Under the pieces are notes generated by a model. The model saw only the letters and a list, made by a program, of their open reading frames with translations, did not search any database and was not told the origin of the DNA. The translations under genes were made by a program, and so were the position numbers. A stretch of DNA of 64,000 nucleotides from Antrodiella citrinella (taxonomy: Eukaryota > Basidiomycota > Agaricomycetes > Polyporales > Steccherinaceae): positions 1 through 64,000 of the forward strand of contig SGPM01000040.1 of assembly GCA_004802725.1 (NCBI GenBank), written 5' to 3'. Below, one piece after another: positions 50,567 through 62,449 of the stretch. Numbering within the stretch: the first letter of the stretch is position 1; each line of letters starts with the position of its first letter.

Positions 50567-52168
50567 ATGAACATCTGCGATCCCCAGAGACGATCAAAGT
50601 TGGTCGAAGAGGAAGCCGCTGCGTTGCAGCACCTGGCGCATATCCGGACAGAGATAAACGCATGCGTTCCAGCGGGGAGGCTGCCTCCGGAGATAATCTC
50701 TGGAATTTTTATGCAGGTCCGAGGACTGGCAAAGCACCCATGGGAAATGAACCAATCCATGGTCTGCATGTCGCACGTCTGCCGCCGCTGGCGTGACGTC
50801 GCGCTGGGCAACCCGACGTTGTGGTCTTTTATCGCATTGCGAAAGCATGTTTTGACTACAGCTTTCCTGGAGCGTTCGAGGAATGCGCGTCTAACGCTCC
50901 TATACCAATGGCCGGACGGATTGCGGACCCCGATGGTGGACCCAGACACTAGCTTCACCATCATACAGCCTTACACCAACCGTTTCACTCATGTGGACGT
51001 CTCGCTTGGCAAGGAGAATGTCAACCAGTTCACCAAGTTGTTCCAACAAAGTGTATGGCATGATTTGCGGTCCCTCAAACTCAAGCATCCCGCGGACGCG
51101 TTCGATGTCGACCTTTTCCCTCTCCAAGTGCCGCCTCATCTTCATACTCTCGACCTATCCGAAGTCATGCCTCTGACGTGGGACATACCCGAGCTGTTTC
51201 GCAACCTGCGTACCCTGAAGCTCACCGCCAGTCATGCTGCCGCGATGAAAATCACGTTGCCGGTTTTCCTGGACGTACTGGACGCTTGCGTAGTTCTGGA
51301 ATCATTCTCTTTGACTATTCTCAGTGATCACTCCTCTATGTCGCCGGACAACTACCGACCCGCACATCCGCTGCGGCTGGTACGGTTGAACTCCCTCTCT
51401 TATCTGTGTTTGGATATTTGCAGGTACCAGGACGTTGAACATCTGATGCTACACCTCGTCATCCCGGAATCCACCCATGTCCACCTCTCATTCGGCGACT
51501 CCTTTGCCAAAGTCAATCCTCTCCATTGTTTCAATAGCACCAGCCACTCTCATCTCCGGTTCCTCGAAGCCATGACGTCCATACGCATCAGTCGCAACAA
51601 ATACTTTTCTATCCTCATGTCGGCCTCCCATGATGGCCATACCGACCAGCCGTGCTTCACCTCCCAGGTCGGACGACGTGAGGTATACATGGACCCTTGG
51701 GTCCTCGGCTCTCTACTCGAAGTGGGTACAGTGTTTCCCCACAGCCGCTTGACGAAGCTGGAGCTGTACTTCTCCTCGCAGCACCTCCGCAACATCACCC
51801 GTAAAAATTGGATCGCCGTCCTTCCCCACCTTCCCCACTTGACGACCCTTCGCCTCGCGCGTGCGCCCCCGAGCACGACCGATTATCGTCATTCCAAGGA
51901 AGAGTCGGAGGACATCGACCCGGATTGCGGTATCCTCGACGACTCGGAGTACTACATTCCGCTCCTCACGGCCCTCGTCGTCCCGCAGTCGATCACCCAC
52001 CGCCCCACACTCGTGCCATTCCTCAGGAGGCTGGACTTCGAGGACCCCGTGCCGTTGTCGGACGGGCTGAAGCTCGCGATGTATCAGTGTGTTGTGTCGC
52101 GGAGGGCGATGCTGGCGGACCCTGCACAATTTCAGCTCACCGTTGGCGGGTCGGCTTCGAGGGAATGA
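50567..52168 (+). CDS. F-box protein, single exon
   Basis: An open frame of 533 residues without introns. The N terminus is helical (MNICDPQRRSKLVEEEAAAL), followed by the agaricomycete-type F-box (GRLPPEIISGIFMQV, then MSHVCRRWRDVALGNPTLWS, about residues 36-88) and leucine-rich segments (LHTLDLSEVMPLTWDIPELF). It should act as an SCF substrate adaptor (family inference). The start is uncertain: an ATG at 50512-50514 is followed directly by gtgagt, and an intron to ttatcag at 50566 would join that single codon in frame to ATG 50567. Confidence 0.88.
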   Translation: MNICDPQRRSKLVEEEAAALQHLAHIRTEINACVPAGRLPPEIISGIFMQVRGLAKHPWEMNQSMVCMSHVCRRWRDVALGNPTLWSFIALRKHVLTTAFLERSRNARLTLLYQWPDGLRTPMVDPDTSFTIIQPYTNRFTHVDVSLGKENVNQFTKLFQQSVWHDLRSLKLKHPADAFDVDLFPLQVPPHLHTLDLSEVMPLTWDIPELFRNLRTLKLTASHAAAMKITLPVFLDVLDACVVLESFSLTILSDHSSMSPDNYRPAHPLRLVRLNSLSYLCLDICRYQDVEHLMLHLVIPESTHVHLSFGDSFAKVNPLHCFNSTSHSHLRFLEAMTSIRISRNKYFSILMSASHDGHTDQPCFTSQVGRREVYMDPWVLGSLLEVGTVFPHSRLTKLELYFSSQHLRNITRKNWIAVLPHLPHLTTLRLARAPPSTTDYRHSKEESEDIDPDCGILDDSEYYIPLLTALVVPQSITHRPTLVPFLRRLDFEDPVPLSDGLKLAMYQCVVSRRAMLADPAQFQLTVGGSASRE

Positions 52169-54021
52169 GGAGCGGGTGTGGAGAGAGGTACGTGTTGATC
52201 TAATCATTTGCCTACTTTGCCTAAGTTTAGAACTCATGTGGTATCGTCCATTGTTCAGATTTGATTGGTTAAGAATCTCCGTCAACGGGTTTACGCATAC
52301 GATTTGAAGTACCTTTGGAAGCAATCAAAACAATACAACTTGAAGTACACCATGCTATACATTTCAAAGGCATGAGTCAGCAACACTATTCACGACATCT
52401 GCGTGAGCTGCACTCTTATGATACGTCAACTTATGACGCGTCAAGTCATGACGGCGCAAGTACCGTTTTTGGCAGCTGCGACATCACATTGGAAATGACG
52501 TTTACGAGCGTTGTGGGTCTCTTCGTGCGCCTTTAAATTTCTGACAGTGATATTTGACAGAATATCAATGAAGCAGTCACGTCAGCATGAACCCAGGCAG
52601 ACGTACCGCGTCCGCATATCTGGCATCTCACCAGACGGGATCCGAATCGGTAAACATTCTCCTGCATGGTACTAGTCGCTGAAGGTGAGAGATAATTAAG
52701 TGAACACCCCAGCGAGGTCAGTGTGGGTAGAACTTGCCTGTCCTGTTCCTGTGCGCCCTACTCAATTGCGAGCCACGTACTGGTGCGGATGGTTCTGCGG
52801 TGCGGATGGCGTTAAGTTCGGCAAGGAGACCTTCTACGTTAAACGCAGCGTCGTCGGAGTCGAGCTTGAACGTTGCGGGACACGACGTGAAAATATTACA
52901 TTGTAAGCTTCTCTGAGGTTTGACCCTTCTGCTAGACTACTAGGACTCACTTGCGTCATTTCGTAGTCTGCCAGTGGTAAAGAAGTGATTGCGTTTTTGC
53001 AGAGCTTGCGGTGGCTGAGACTGAAGTCTGACTCAGGAGATGTTAGGGACAATGAGGAGGCAGTCGCTGCACTAGCTGCATATATTTCTCAACGGGCTCG
53101 TGTCGCACTGCGGCGCAGATCAGTGTGGTATCATGTACTGCGGGTACCTACATGCCGCACGCATTCGAAGATTCCTGGTCCGAGTCTGCGTTATGCAGCG
53201 CAAGTGTGAAGCGTGTCTGCTCCGACTTCAAATAACATCCCAGGCTGCGAGTGTGTAACTGCGTGGACCGCAGAGTCCAACCGCACGCCAGCGAGTAATG
53301 GTGGGGAATGAAAGAGACGTCTCGAACGTTTGCACGCTCCCGAGTCTCCTCGAAACCCAATTGGAATGAGGACTTGCAACAAAATTGAGATTGAGCACAG
53401 TATTAAGGCAGAGCGACAGGTACGGTACAAAGGAAGTCATTCGAAGTACAAAACGAAGATACAAAGCAAGACACATCCAAGCAGTCTGCAGAAATCGATA
53501 GCTGATCAAGTGACGATATACCGCTCTACGGTGATATGGAAGAGGACAAAGAGAAAGCACAAGCAACGAAGAACGAGTCGAAGAGTTACGTAGGAGTGAA
53601 GCAGAGCAGCGACATAAAGCACGTTACAAATTGGAATCTGTATGACACAAGCACAGGGAGACAATTGGCAAGCATAACAAATGACATAACAGCGATAGAG
53701 AAAAGCGACACGAGCTCACAGCAAAGCAGTAGACACGAAAAAAAACCAATGGTCTTGTCGTATGCAGACGATCGGAGACCAGCCTCGAGGAACAGAAAGC
53801 ACGTCACTGCAGTCGTATGAACCGCGGGCTGGCGCGATACCAGCCGCGACTCGTACGACTGCACGGCTGGGAGTGCGTGTTGCGCGAAGCTAGACAGACG
53901 ATCCATCTTTAAATCAGCGTATCTTCGTTTCCAGAGACAATTAATGACCCACGCAACCGTATAGCTCTATGTGTGACCAGGAAATTCGTATTCATTTGGT
54001 TCCCTTCTTCGGTATGTCGAT
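52169..54021. other. Long spacer with a large hairpin, no gene recognised
   Basis: About 1.85 kb. A few frames of 70-110 codons exist but are Lys/Ser/Thr-rich or antisense to such stretches and have no domain. The notable structure is the hairpin at 53808-53863, listed separately. The repeated word tatgacg(c)gtcaa around 52415-52455 is a minor repeat. Confidence 0.4.
53808..53863. repeat. 56-bp imperfect palindrome
   Basis: The arm tgcagtcgta-tga-accgcggg-ctgg is repeated inverted after a 7-nt loop (cgcgata), with three mismatches and one bulge in about 24 bp. The first ten bases of the outer stem pair perfectly. It is far longer than a chance hairpin. No T-run follows, so it does not look like a terminator. 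Confidence 0.75.
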
Positions 54022-54925
54022 TTACTTGGTGTACATACGCTGGTCCGCTTCATGTACCATTGTGTGGTGACGTGCCAAGTCGTGCCGACGATAGTATTTG
54101 TTTCTACAACCAGGGACGGTGCACGAGAAAGGTTTTGGGCGATCAACGTCGTGAGTTTCCTGGTGTGCTTTCAAGTTACGGATGGTTATATCTGATGGAC
54201 GAAAGACCGGTATAAGAAAATAGTGGACTATCGAGGATCATGAGCGTAGAGGAGGGCTAACCTTTGCCGCATAAATGACAAAGTTGCCTGGTCTTGACCC
54301 GATGATTATTTCTTTCGAAATGTTGGCTGTCCGCCGATGAAAAACTTGGGAAGCACGAAGAGGGTTGGGGATCCTTGCATATAACATAGCCCGTGAAGTG
54401 AGCAGCATATTGGTCGGTACTTGCACTGGTCGCAGAGTCTGAGCTCGACGCGAGGGAGGGGGAAATGGATGTGTCGGAGAACAGCTCGCTATATCCTGTA
54501 TGACCGTTACGAGGAGGCATGTGTGCAAGGAATGCACCATCATAGCCATCGTGAGAATTATTGGCGGGGAGCAGACCAAGCCTCTGCATATCTGCATCAA
54601 TGGCGTTGTACTCTGCTAGTGTATGGTCATGGTATGCACGCCAATAGCTGGAAGCATCATCGGAGCTTTGCGATGATAGCACTGGCGATGCACAAGGAAC
54701 ACTGGGCGCTGCACAGTCGTCTCTGATGCCGACGAAGTGAGGGTCGAGGAAGTGTCCGTTACCCCATGGCGTCTCGGGAGACGGGGGCTCTTCCGCGTTG
54801 TTTAGTTCGATGCTTGAGTCTACATACGCATCGAACTGTTGTGTTGCCAATGGGAAGTGTTGATAGTGTGCTTCGTTGCAAGTAGACCATGATGATACAA
54901 GCGGGTCTGGTTTTTCAGAGTCCAT
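54022..54925 (-). CDS. C2H2 zinc-finger protein, copy 1
   Basis: Two exons (54262-54925, 54022-54191; intron 54192-54261) give 277 residues from MDSEKPDPLV. The first 210 residues are Ser/Asp/His-rich and probably disordered. Two C2H2 fingers close the protein: CHLCGK...NLKAHQETH, with its Cys pair in exon 1 and His pair in exon 2, then CTVPGCRNKYYRRHDLARHH with a final His in MVHEAD. The paired-finger C terminus suggests a DNA-binding regulator. Frame upstream of the start is open for 17 more codons, and the block at 55007-55537 could supply further 5' exons. Confidence 0.8.
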
Positions 54926-55006
54926 GATACTGAAGCAATCGGGGTAAGCTGATATACGTAGAAGCTCGGACAGCAAGTCAAAATGGAAGCTCGCGTACCA
55001 ATCTTG

Positions 55007-55537
55007 TCAGGAGTTCAAGTTTCCCTGTGTGGAGATGTCTTTCAGATTGGTGGTGATAGTGAGAGTGGTGGTTGAGGAAGCGAAAGACCTACCTGCGATA
55101 TGCTCATTACTTCGAGTTGTTGCTGCGGAGGGAAGGGTGACGCCGCAGAACTGGTGGTACCAATTCAAAGCCATTGTTGGCTCTATGCGATTGTTACACT
55201 GAGCATGAGGATCAGGACCCACGTGCAGGAATACGTAGTAAGTATCCAACTTGCCCAGTTCGATGCGTAAAGCCACGACTTCCAAGTCGAAAGTTGAAGG
55301 TGACTCGAACTCGGAAGAGCCAGCGCCTCGGATTGGGATCCATTCCGAAGCAGCAACATGGTAAATCGGGGCTGACTCACGTTGACCAGAGGTTGCAATA
55401 TTGTTGTGCACGGTAAATGTATGGAGAGTTACTTTGAACTTTGAACTTTGAGGAGAGTACGAATTCAACGTTTGACCTCCCGGGCCAGCCTGAGGCGCTT
55501 GCAGCTTATAATAAGCCTCTGAGTCAGCGTAGTGCAA
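55007..55537 (-). CDS. Possible upstream exon of the C2H2 gene
   Basis: A 176-codon minus-strand frame with balanced composition (for example FDLEVVALRIELGKLDTYYV and ALNWYHQFCGVTLPSAATT). It begins after a good acceptor (acttccag) and has a donor at the end (gcag|gtaggt), so it behaves like an internal exon. I could not join it to the C2H2 start with an intron of normal length, and no start was found upstream. It may instead be a separate gene. Confidence 0.35.
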   Translation of the reverse strand: MHYADSEAYYKLQAPQAGPGGQTLNSYSPQSSKFKVTLHTFTVHNNIATSGQRESAPIYHVAASEWIPIRGAGSSEFESPSTFDLEVVALRIELGKLDTYYVFLHVGPDPHAQCNNRIEPTMALNWYHQFCGVTLPSAATTRSNEHIAGRSFASSTTTLTITTNLKDISTQGNLNS

Positions 55538-56186
55538 TTGCTGGAAGTGGAACAGTAAAACTTCGCCAAATCATCATGCATCATGCATAGACTGCTACAT
55601 AATGTACATACATAGGTCAAAAAGCAACTAGTAGAAACCAGAACTAGCAGAAAGTGGGTGATGACAAAACATAGAAACGAAGTAACAAGTACTGCAGTGC
55701 ACATGTGACTCGGACCCGGGCCCACTGGCACAAAAACGCACAGCACGATAACACGATATGGGACCAAACAACAAGCAGAGCAAATCGAAAACACGACAAT
55801 ACTAGAACAAAAAGTAAAGCTTGGAAAGAGGGGGATATACGGCAGAAAGTAACTAGAGAGCCGACGTGCAGTTTCGTATCAAACATCAATTCGTACCCAA
55901 CCACCTTAGGTCAAATGTGGCGGTATAGTGCAACGTTCGTCTAAATTCAAGACTATCATGGAACTTTGGACAACAAAGTGATATCCGAGTTGCCACGGTG
56001 TCTTGCCCCGGTCGCGATTGATGTCGCGAGGCCGGAAGGGCGCGTTGCACGAAGCTGCCTTGGAATTAGCACAGTACGTTTATGTACGTGGGACAACGTG
56101 ATACTACTCACACAACCATAGAGTTCCTGGCTCGAACGAAAGCAATCATGTCTTGTGTCCAATTTCAGATGTGTTCAAGCCGATCG

Positions 56187-57151
56187 TTAAGCAGCGCCAT
56201 GGACTGAAAAGCAATGCCGCTTGAGGTCATGACTGCGAGTATAACCTTTGATGGATTGAGGACAGCCCATGACTTCGCAACAAAAGCGGCGACGGCGATT
56301 CGGAGGGTCATGTGTCTCCTTGTGCGCTTTCATGTTGTTAACCGTAACGTCTACAGTGTCGGGGTCAATTAGGAGATTGGTTCAGTGTGAATGAAACGAG
56401 CAGACTTACGTTCTCCGCACCCTGGGTGATCACATCTCAGCCTCGGACGAGCATGTCTTCGAACGGAAGTAGTCTCTGACGGACGGACAGACCGAAATAA
56501 GCCAACGTCCCCAAAAGAGCAAGTGAGACCTACTTTTCTTATTATCTCTCCTTCGCTCAAACAGCGTCCGGGGTGAACAGTTCCCTCCCCCAGCCTGGTC
56601 ATTTTGTAAAGACAGATCGGGGCTGAAGATGGAACCTTGGGAATTCTCCGGAAAGTGATGTGATTCTGTAGAATGCGGGTCAATACGTGAAGAACGGTAC
56701 AGAACAGACTTGTTCGCTTACCGGGGACACTGGGAAGACTACTGTAAGTAGAAATAGTTGAGTTCTCTGTCGGATTTTCCTGGATCCCGAAGTGAATGAG
56801 GATGTCCGCAAACTCAGGAGAGATGAACAATGTGTCGAGGCTCGACTCGGTATCATACCCAGCGCATGACCAAAACGAAGGGGTAGTGTCAGTGGGGGTG
56901 CTGGGGCCTTCACGTTGGGACTGAAGAAGTTCACGTGGCAGGGGGTCTTCCTCAAGGTGTTTGAGATTCTGCTCAGACCACTTGGTTCCCTTCCAGTCCA
57001 AAGAGCTGGGGAGAATCTCAAAGTCCTCATCGAACTCATCTGGAGGGGCCCTATAAGCTTCGTCGCCATTGGAACCACAGCTGTTGACGATTGGAACCCA
57101 TTCATCGTAGTTGCGGATCCATTCATCGCAGCTTTCGCCGGGAGAGTTCAT
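56187..57151 (-). CDS. C2H2 zinc-finger protein, copy 2
   Basis: Four exons (56722-57151, 56534-56665, 56410-56475, 56187-56350) give 263 residues from MNSPGESCDEWIR. The N-terminal half is acidic and Ser/Thr/Pro-rich, like an activation region. The two fingers at the end are CDHPGCGEHVTVNNMKAHKE-TH and CCEVMGCPQ...RSHDLKRHCFSVH. An intron splits the first finger at the same place as in copy 1, and both proteins are on the same strand, so they look like an old tandem duplication. The exon 2-3 join (DNKKKTTSVRRH) restores the frame precisely; reading through without it puts a stop before the finger. Confidence 0.82.
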
Positions 57152-58833
57152 GATGACGGTAGCTAGTAGAGAACTGATCTCAATATACTATTCACGACTG
57201 TGAAATGCTGAGAAAACTACGCACCGACAAACGATGTTCTTCACAGTCTGCAGTATATCGTCGAGGGGGGTGATTGTTGAAGACGACGCGAAGTACTGCG
57301 CTAAAGTAATTGGTCTGCGGCATCATGAGATATTACTGATCATGTGAGGGAAACGTCCTCTGCGGCATTTCACAGTCGCAGTCTGCGACTCTGCGGCTGC
57401 GTGGCTTCTGCGGCGGCACGTGAGAGACGAAGACTCGTCTTCTCCCACGACCATGAGGCCTGAGGGTCAAGACACCTCCCAAGTCTACAGTGCGATGAAG
57501 AGCACGATGACGACGAGCAATCCGGACGGGATGCGTTTGTGTATGTACCTCGATGATCTCTTGTGAAGTGAAGCTTTCAAAATTGTCATGCACCTCGGTC
57601 AAGTACACAATAAAGTACAAGAGAAACGAGGTGCGTCGTGCCAACACACAGGGAGCCTGACGTGTACCAATATTAATGGACAAGGCGGGCCCTGCCAGCG
57701 GTCCAACCATAGTCGGCACACGCAGTCTTCGCAAGTCTTGAGCGAGTCAACCGAGAGCAAGATGATCCAACAAACGACAGAGAGCATTGAGCCGTAGACG
57801 TATGGGCCGTGGATCGCGTCGACGGGATGATACAGCCGATAAAGGGACAGGGTGAGCAGGCTCGCAAGAGATACAGGAGCACAGCGCAGACATGCCATCC
57901 TAGGTCTCATCTGAGAGCTGAGCTGAGGGACTGAGAACAAGAGGGGGTATGCACAACCTCAGCAACGCGGTCCATCCCTCCCGGAGATTCGTCATCCATA
58001 ATTATGAACCTCTTCTCCCTTCTCTTGAAACGATCGATATCCGTGGTGATTGGGCGGGATGAATTTGGGGAGTCTGGCATGGACGGCGGGAAGTGCCAAG
58101 TGTGTAAAGAAGAATCGGGTGTGACCTTGAGGACCGAGACGATAGAGTCCGATGAAGTTCTCGTGGGCCAGGATTGAGATGAGAAGTTGCAACCCGTTAA
58201 CGGTGAATGCGGCGCCCACCACCACCGGAGGTTAGTCTCGGATCAGATGCCAGGCAGGTAGAAAAACAAATTGTCCAGGATCACATAGAACAAGGAATGA
58301 GGCCACCAGATAAACAGGGAAGACATAGAAACCAGCGCGGCGATTGTGCAGAATTGTTGTTGAGTAACGGGGCGCCACCAACAGCTGCCGTTCACGATGA
58401 AGTGTCTGTAAATAAATTCTCTCACACAACATGTCGCTCAGAGTGAGTTTCTGCGTCTGTCTTCCAGTACTTGTGTCTTCTGTCACAAGTGTATGGCCCT
58501 ATCAATATGACCTCGGAGATGTAAGAAGATAACACACCAAACGAGTCTCGTATCTTCTACGTTATGTTATGATAGGAACCAAGAACATCATACGCTGCGC
58601 GCATACCAGCATGAACATGATGCGCCTAGAGGAACAAGACCATATTAGCATTGAGTAGTCCAGCTAGAATATAGCCCAAACGAGATTAAATCCAAACGAA
58701 TTATGACATAGATCTAAACCAGAACACGAGCTTCCAAACTCATGTCTGCTTCTTTTTTTTACAATACTGCACCCTGCTATCACCGTCTCATCTCCAGGAA
58801 TGAATGGTAGCAGGTGTCTAGGCAGCGGATGCA
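57152..58833. other. Spacer with possible membrane-protein exons on minus strand
   Basis: Hydrophobic frames follow one another on the minus strand: 58243-58425 (FCTIAALVSMSSLFIWWPHS), 57992-58225 (GAAFTVNGLQLLISILAHEN) and 57599-57940 (YGSMLSVVCWIILLSVDS). They could be exons of a multi-pass membrane protein, but I could not find junctions that keep one frame, and the family is not recognised. A decayed gene is as likely. Confidence 0.3.
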
Positions 58834-60097
58834 TCACGCAGCCGGTTGGCTAGAGACTTCAAAGGACACATCCACGCCTTTACGGCGGAGCACATCAAAG
58901 TGCCCCACGACCACCCCGGGGAAAACGTTCTGTAAGGGCACGAAGTTATCGGCGTCCTTGCTGGAGTTGGCCGCTCGAGTCGGCAGTCGAAATATGATAT
59001 TGCTCAGGAGCGCAAACTGGGGACTTTGTAACACCGAAACGAGGGTAGGCCAATTGAATGCGCGAAGAAGTGTGTCCGGATTATGGGCGGCGTGTATATG
59101 GGAGATGGAGAAAGTAATGCATGTGACCGTAGTGGCCACAATCCGGCATAGGATAGTAGTCGTCCACTCGAGGACGGTATCTGGGTCGCGGTACAGTGGA
59201 ACGCCTATCGTGATGCTCTTCAGCTCAGTGTTGGCGGAGAAGTCAAAAAATGTGGTATCTGTTTGAGCACGTGAATAAGGCGAAGAACAACACATCGAAT
59301 GACTTACAATGCGTGCTATTCTTCACATGCCCCAAAGCGCCGATCTCGAGGTGATGCAATGAGACCCCAACGCCGCGTAGCAGGTCAACGAGATAATCGT
59401 CGTGCATTCCAATCAACGGTAGACGTAGTGTTTGTATATCCAAGGGTGATATCCCTAGCAGCCACCGCGCGATCGTTCCCCGGGAACCGCATTGTCCAAG
59501 TGTGAATTCCTTATACGAGACACTGGGGGTACGTCCAATATGTCCAACGAGACTCATGTCCGTTCGGCCTCCTGCCCAAGGGTGCTGCCACCAAACCCGG
59601 TCCAAGTGAAATCTGTCCGCATTGGGAAAGACGCACCAGAGCCATTGCATGTCTCGCAGATTGTCGAATGCAGCATCTGACAAAACTAGCTTGCGAATGG
59701 AAGGAAGACGAAGAGCATTGCATTCAGCGTTGCTGCAACGATTTATGGCGAAGGAGATGCCCTCCAACGCGAAGGACCGTAACTGGGGAAATAAAGAAAG
59801 CTCTGAGAGAACGTGATGAAGGATATGTATGTTCGAGGATTGTCGGACCTTCGAAGGCAGAGACTTGGAGGTGATGACTATGCTGCGAACATAAAACGCG
59901 ATATCTGGGCGAGCGAGAGGCCGAAGGAGCTCGGACTCAATTTCGTCCACGGTAAGGTTGAGGCGTATTGTGTGCCACAAGTGATGACGAGCGGCGTTGA
60001 GCCAGTCCCGACAGACCAAGGCGCATTGGGTCAAAGCGCCTTTGTCGTCGTGGAGGTAGTCCAATGCGAGGTCGTTGAGCTCTGGAGGAAGCCTCAT
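58834..60097 (-). CDS. F-box-like protein
   Basis: Two exons (59308-60097, 58834-59258; intron 59259-59307) give 404 residues. The protein begins at once with an F-box-like helix set, MRLPPELNDLALDYLHDD, then QCALVCRDWLNAARHHLWHT (residues 1-48), and continues with leucine-rich strands such as FPQLRSFALEGISFAINRC and LDIQTLRLPLIGMHDDYLVD. It fits the large agaricomycete family of F-box proteins of unknown substrate. The 49-nt intron is among the shortest in the window. Confidence 0.88.
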
Positions 60098-62449
60098 CGT
60101 GTGCGGCCACTGGATACACGTAGGAGGACGGGGTTGTGGGTGGACGATGAAGAAGAGAATAAGAGGGAACGTAAAGCTCTGAAAATTGCAGAACACGTAC
60201 TAAAGTGGCATACAGCGGTAGTCCTCTTTAGTCACCACGTCGCCGGTCGTTACGGCTAGGCTACGCGTCCTGTACGCGTCCATGGCTAAACGATGGGGAC
60301 TAGATTTAACGGTACATCTCCGGAATGGCGCAGTAATACTTACTCACGTTCCAGGACCATGACAATCTGCGCTCGGAGCTGGCAGCCTGGTACTTGTTTC
60401 AGGCTTATTTCTCAGCAAATGACCCTCCACGGTAGATGTTGTAGAATCTCAGAAGGACGTTGTTGGATAGAACCATCGCTACTTGTTCTCAAAAAAGCAC
60501 AGCAATTCCAGCAAGAAAAGAGTTTCAAGATAATAGCGAAGAAGAGGAGAGGAAGGAGGAGGGCGCTTCTTGTCCGCGTCGATCTCACAGTGCGCTCCGG
60601 TCTCCGTACACTGCCAGCTTCAGCCTTCCGCTATCCCGCGACTTACATGTTTTGTGCAGTGCTCTTCATTCGTGAGCTATGGTTGGCTCTACAGCAGTGT
60701 GAAACCCATCCGCGGTGATCACAGTCATGCTGTTGTTTCATGCGAACCGAGAGATGCTCGCACTGAGGCTGGCCTGACGACAACGTCGAGCACGACCTGA
60801 CGAGTCGTGCTCGGAATATACTATATTGTGAGGTCATTGCTATACATTCATGTCTTGTTGATTACTGGTGGACGAAGGCACAACGACGACGGTTATGTGT
60901 CTGTCGGCCGTCAACATGGAGGGGGCGCCGCCTCGTTGACTAGATCTCCTAGATACGACAGAAAGAGGTGAAACACAGCCCGTCCTGCGCAGTGCGCACG
61001 GTCTGACCCAAAACACTTGACTCGTCTCCCACAATCAAGTGCGTTATTCCAATCCTTGTCACTTACCAAATTCTTCGGATTAGAATGCTCAGAGATAGTA
61101 GCTATGTGGTACTTTGATCGGCCATCGAGGCTCTGAGGATACTGAATCAGCCATCTCATGCAGTCGGTCTCGGGTCCATTCAGATTGAATGTTGGCCGGA
61201 ACTTGGACGGTCGCTTTGAAGGTGTTCGCCTTGAACCCAGAGCCGCGAGAAACAGGGACACTTTCTGCTTACTGGCGTGACCCTTCTGTTGAGTAAGGAC
61301 ACGTCTTCGTGGCATAGACCTTAGGCTATCAGGACCAGGCCACACACCGTGTAAGTGTAAAGCGTCATCAATGACCATCCTGCTCACATATCTTCACAAA
61401 GATGCTTCACATCGATACACTCAAGCCCGAAGAGCAATGTCTTCTTTCAGGTCGCGACCTATCCATGCCTTGTGCTGCCGGGGCAGACTCGGGAGATCTC
61501 CCACAGCCGGAGTTTGCTTACTGCCTATCCTTCCTGGTAGATGTATTCTGTCATCCAGCTTCTTCTTCCTTCACCCGACCCCATTCCACTCTTCCTATCC
61601 CTTTCAGACTGTCAAGGGACGTCCCTGGAATCTGGATCATCCAATAGCCCCTGCCACTTCGACTTCGACCTCGACGTTGACATAGGAAGTCCGCTATCCG
61701 CAATGACAAGCACAAGACAAAGCGAAACAGGGCAGAACCTTCAAGGCAGGCAGGCTTGATTCTAACGCTTACTTGAGGACGGCGCAGGGCCGAATGCCTT
61801 CGAAAGACAATGACTCCAAATTCAGATCGTGTTCCCTGTTTACTACACCACAAATCCGTCTATAGAAAAAGAAGATAAAGGCAAAGCGGGGATCTTTGAC
61901 GTATGCATGTACGTATGGCACAATGTGTGTTACTAATAGTACTCGACAGAGAAGGAAGATAAGTTCGAGACGCGAGTTTTGCCCCAATAGTTAGAATTCG
62001 CTGTAAGTAGAAGACATCACGAGAGCCCAAAATGAGAAGCAAATGAACCATCAAGAATCCCAAGCAGACCAAACACAGAGAACGAGAAGTGTCCGACTGA
62101 CCCAACAGAAAAGAAAAGACGGTGGGTGGGGCGAGTGCGGAAGGAACAACGAGGGTGCGGGGTACGAAAGTCTAGGGTTGTGTTACAACGTGTGTCCGCG
62201 AGGTCAGCAGAGGGTAGAGCGTAGGATACATACAAGTGTCTAGGGTGTCTGGAATGAATATGAACAGTGCGATGTGTGTGAGGAGGAAAGAAATTGTCCA
62301 AGCCCAATCCCGATAGTCCGAGAAAAACATTGTTCGTTAACATGAATGACAGGAAGGCGGGACCGGCGGACAAAGGGCTTGCTGCTGTGTATGCACAGTT
62401 TGTACGACGAGCGTAAGGAGCGGGAGTCGGCGAACAAGTGGTGAGCCGA
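60098..62449. other. Long spacer; one doubtful frame
   Basis: About 2.3 kb. A minus-strand frame from ATG 61378 to 60911 (155 codons) has mixed composition (RWLIQYPQSLDGRSKYHIAT) but no known domain, so it could be a species-specific gene or chance. A 10-bp perfect inverted repeat (cgagcacgac...gtcgtgctcg) lies at 60787-60813. The part next to 62450 is the 3' region of the glycosyltransferase gene. Confidence 0.35.

Noticed and set aside
53536..53820. 94-codon frame rich in Lys, Ser and Gln
   Set aside because: The region is A-rich simple sequence, and the frame ends in the hairpin arm; coding is unlikely.
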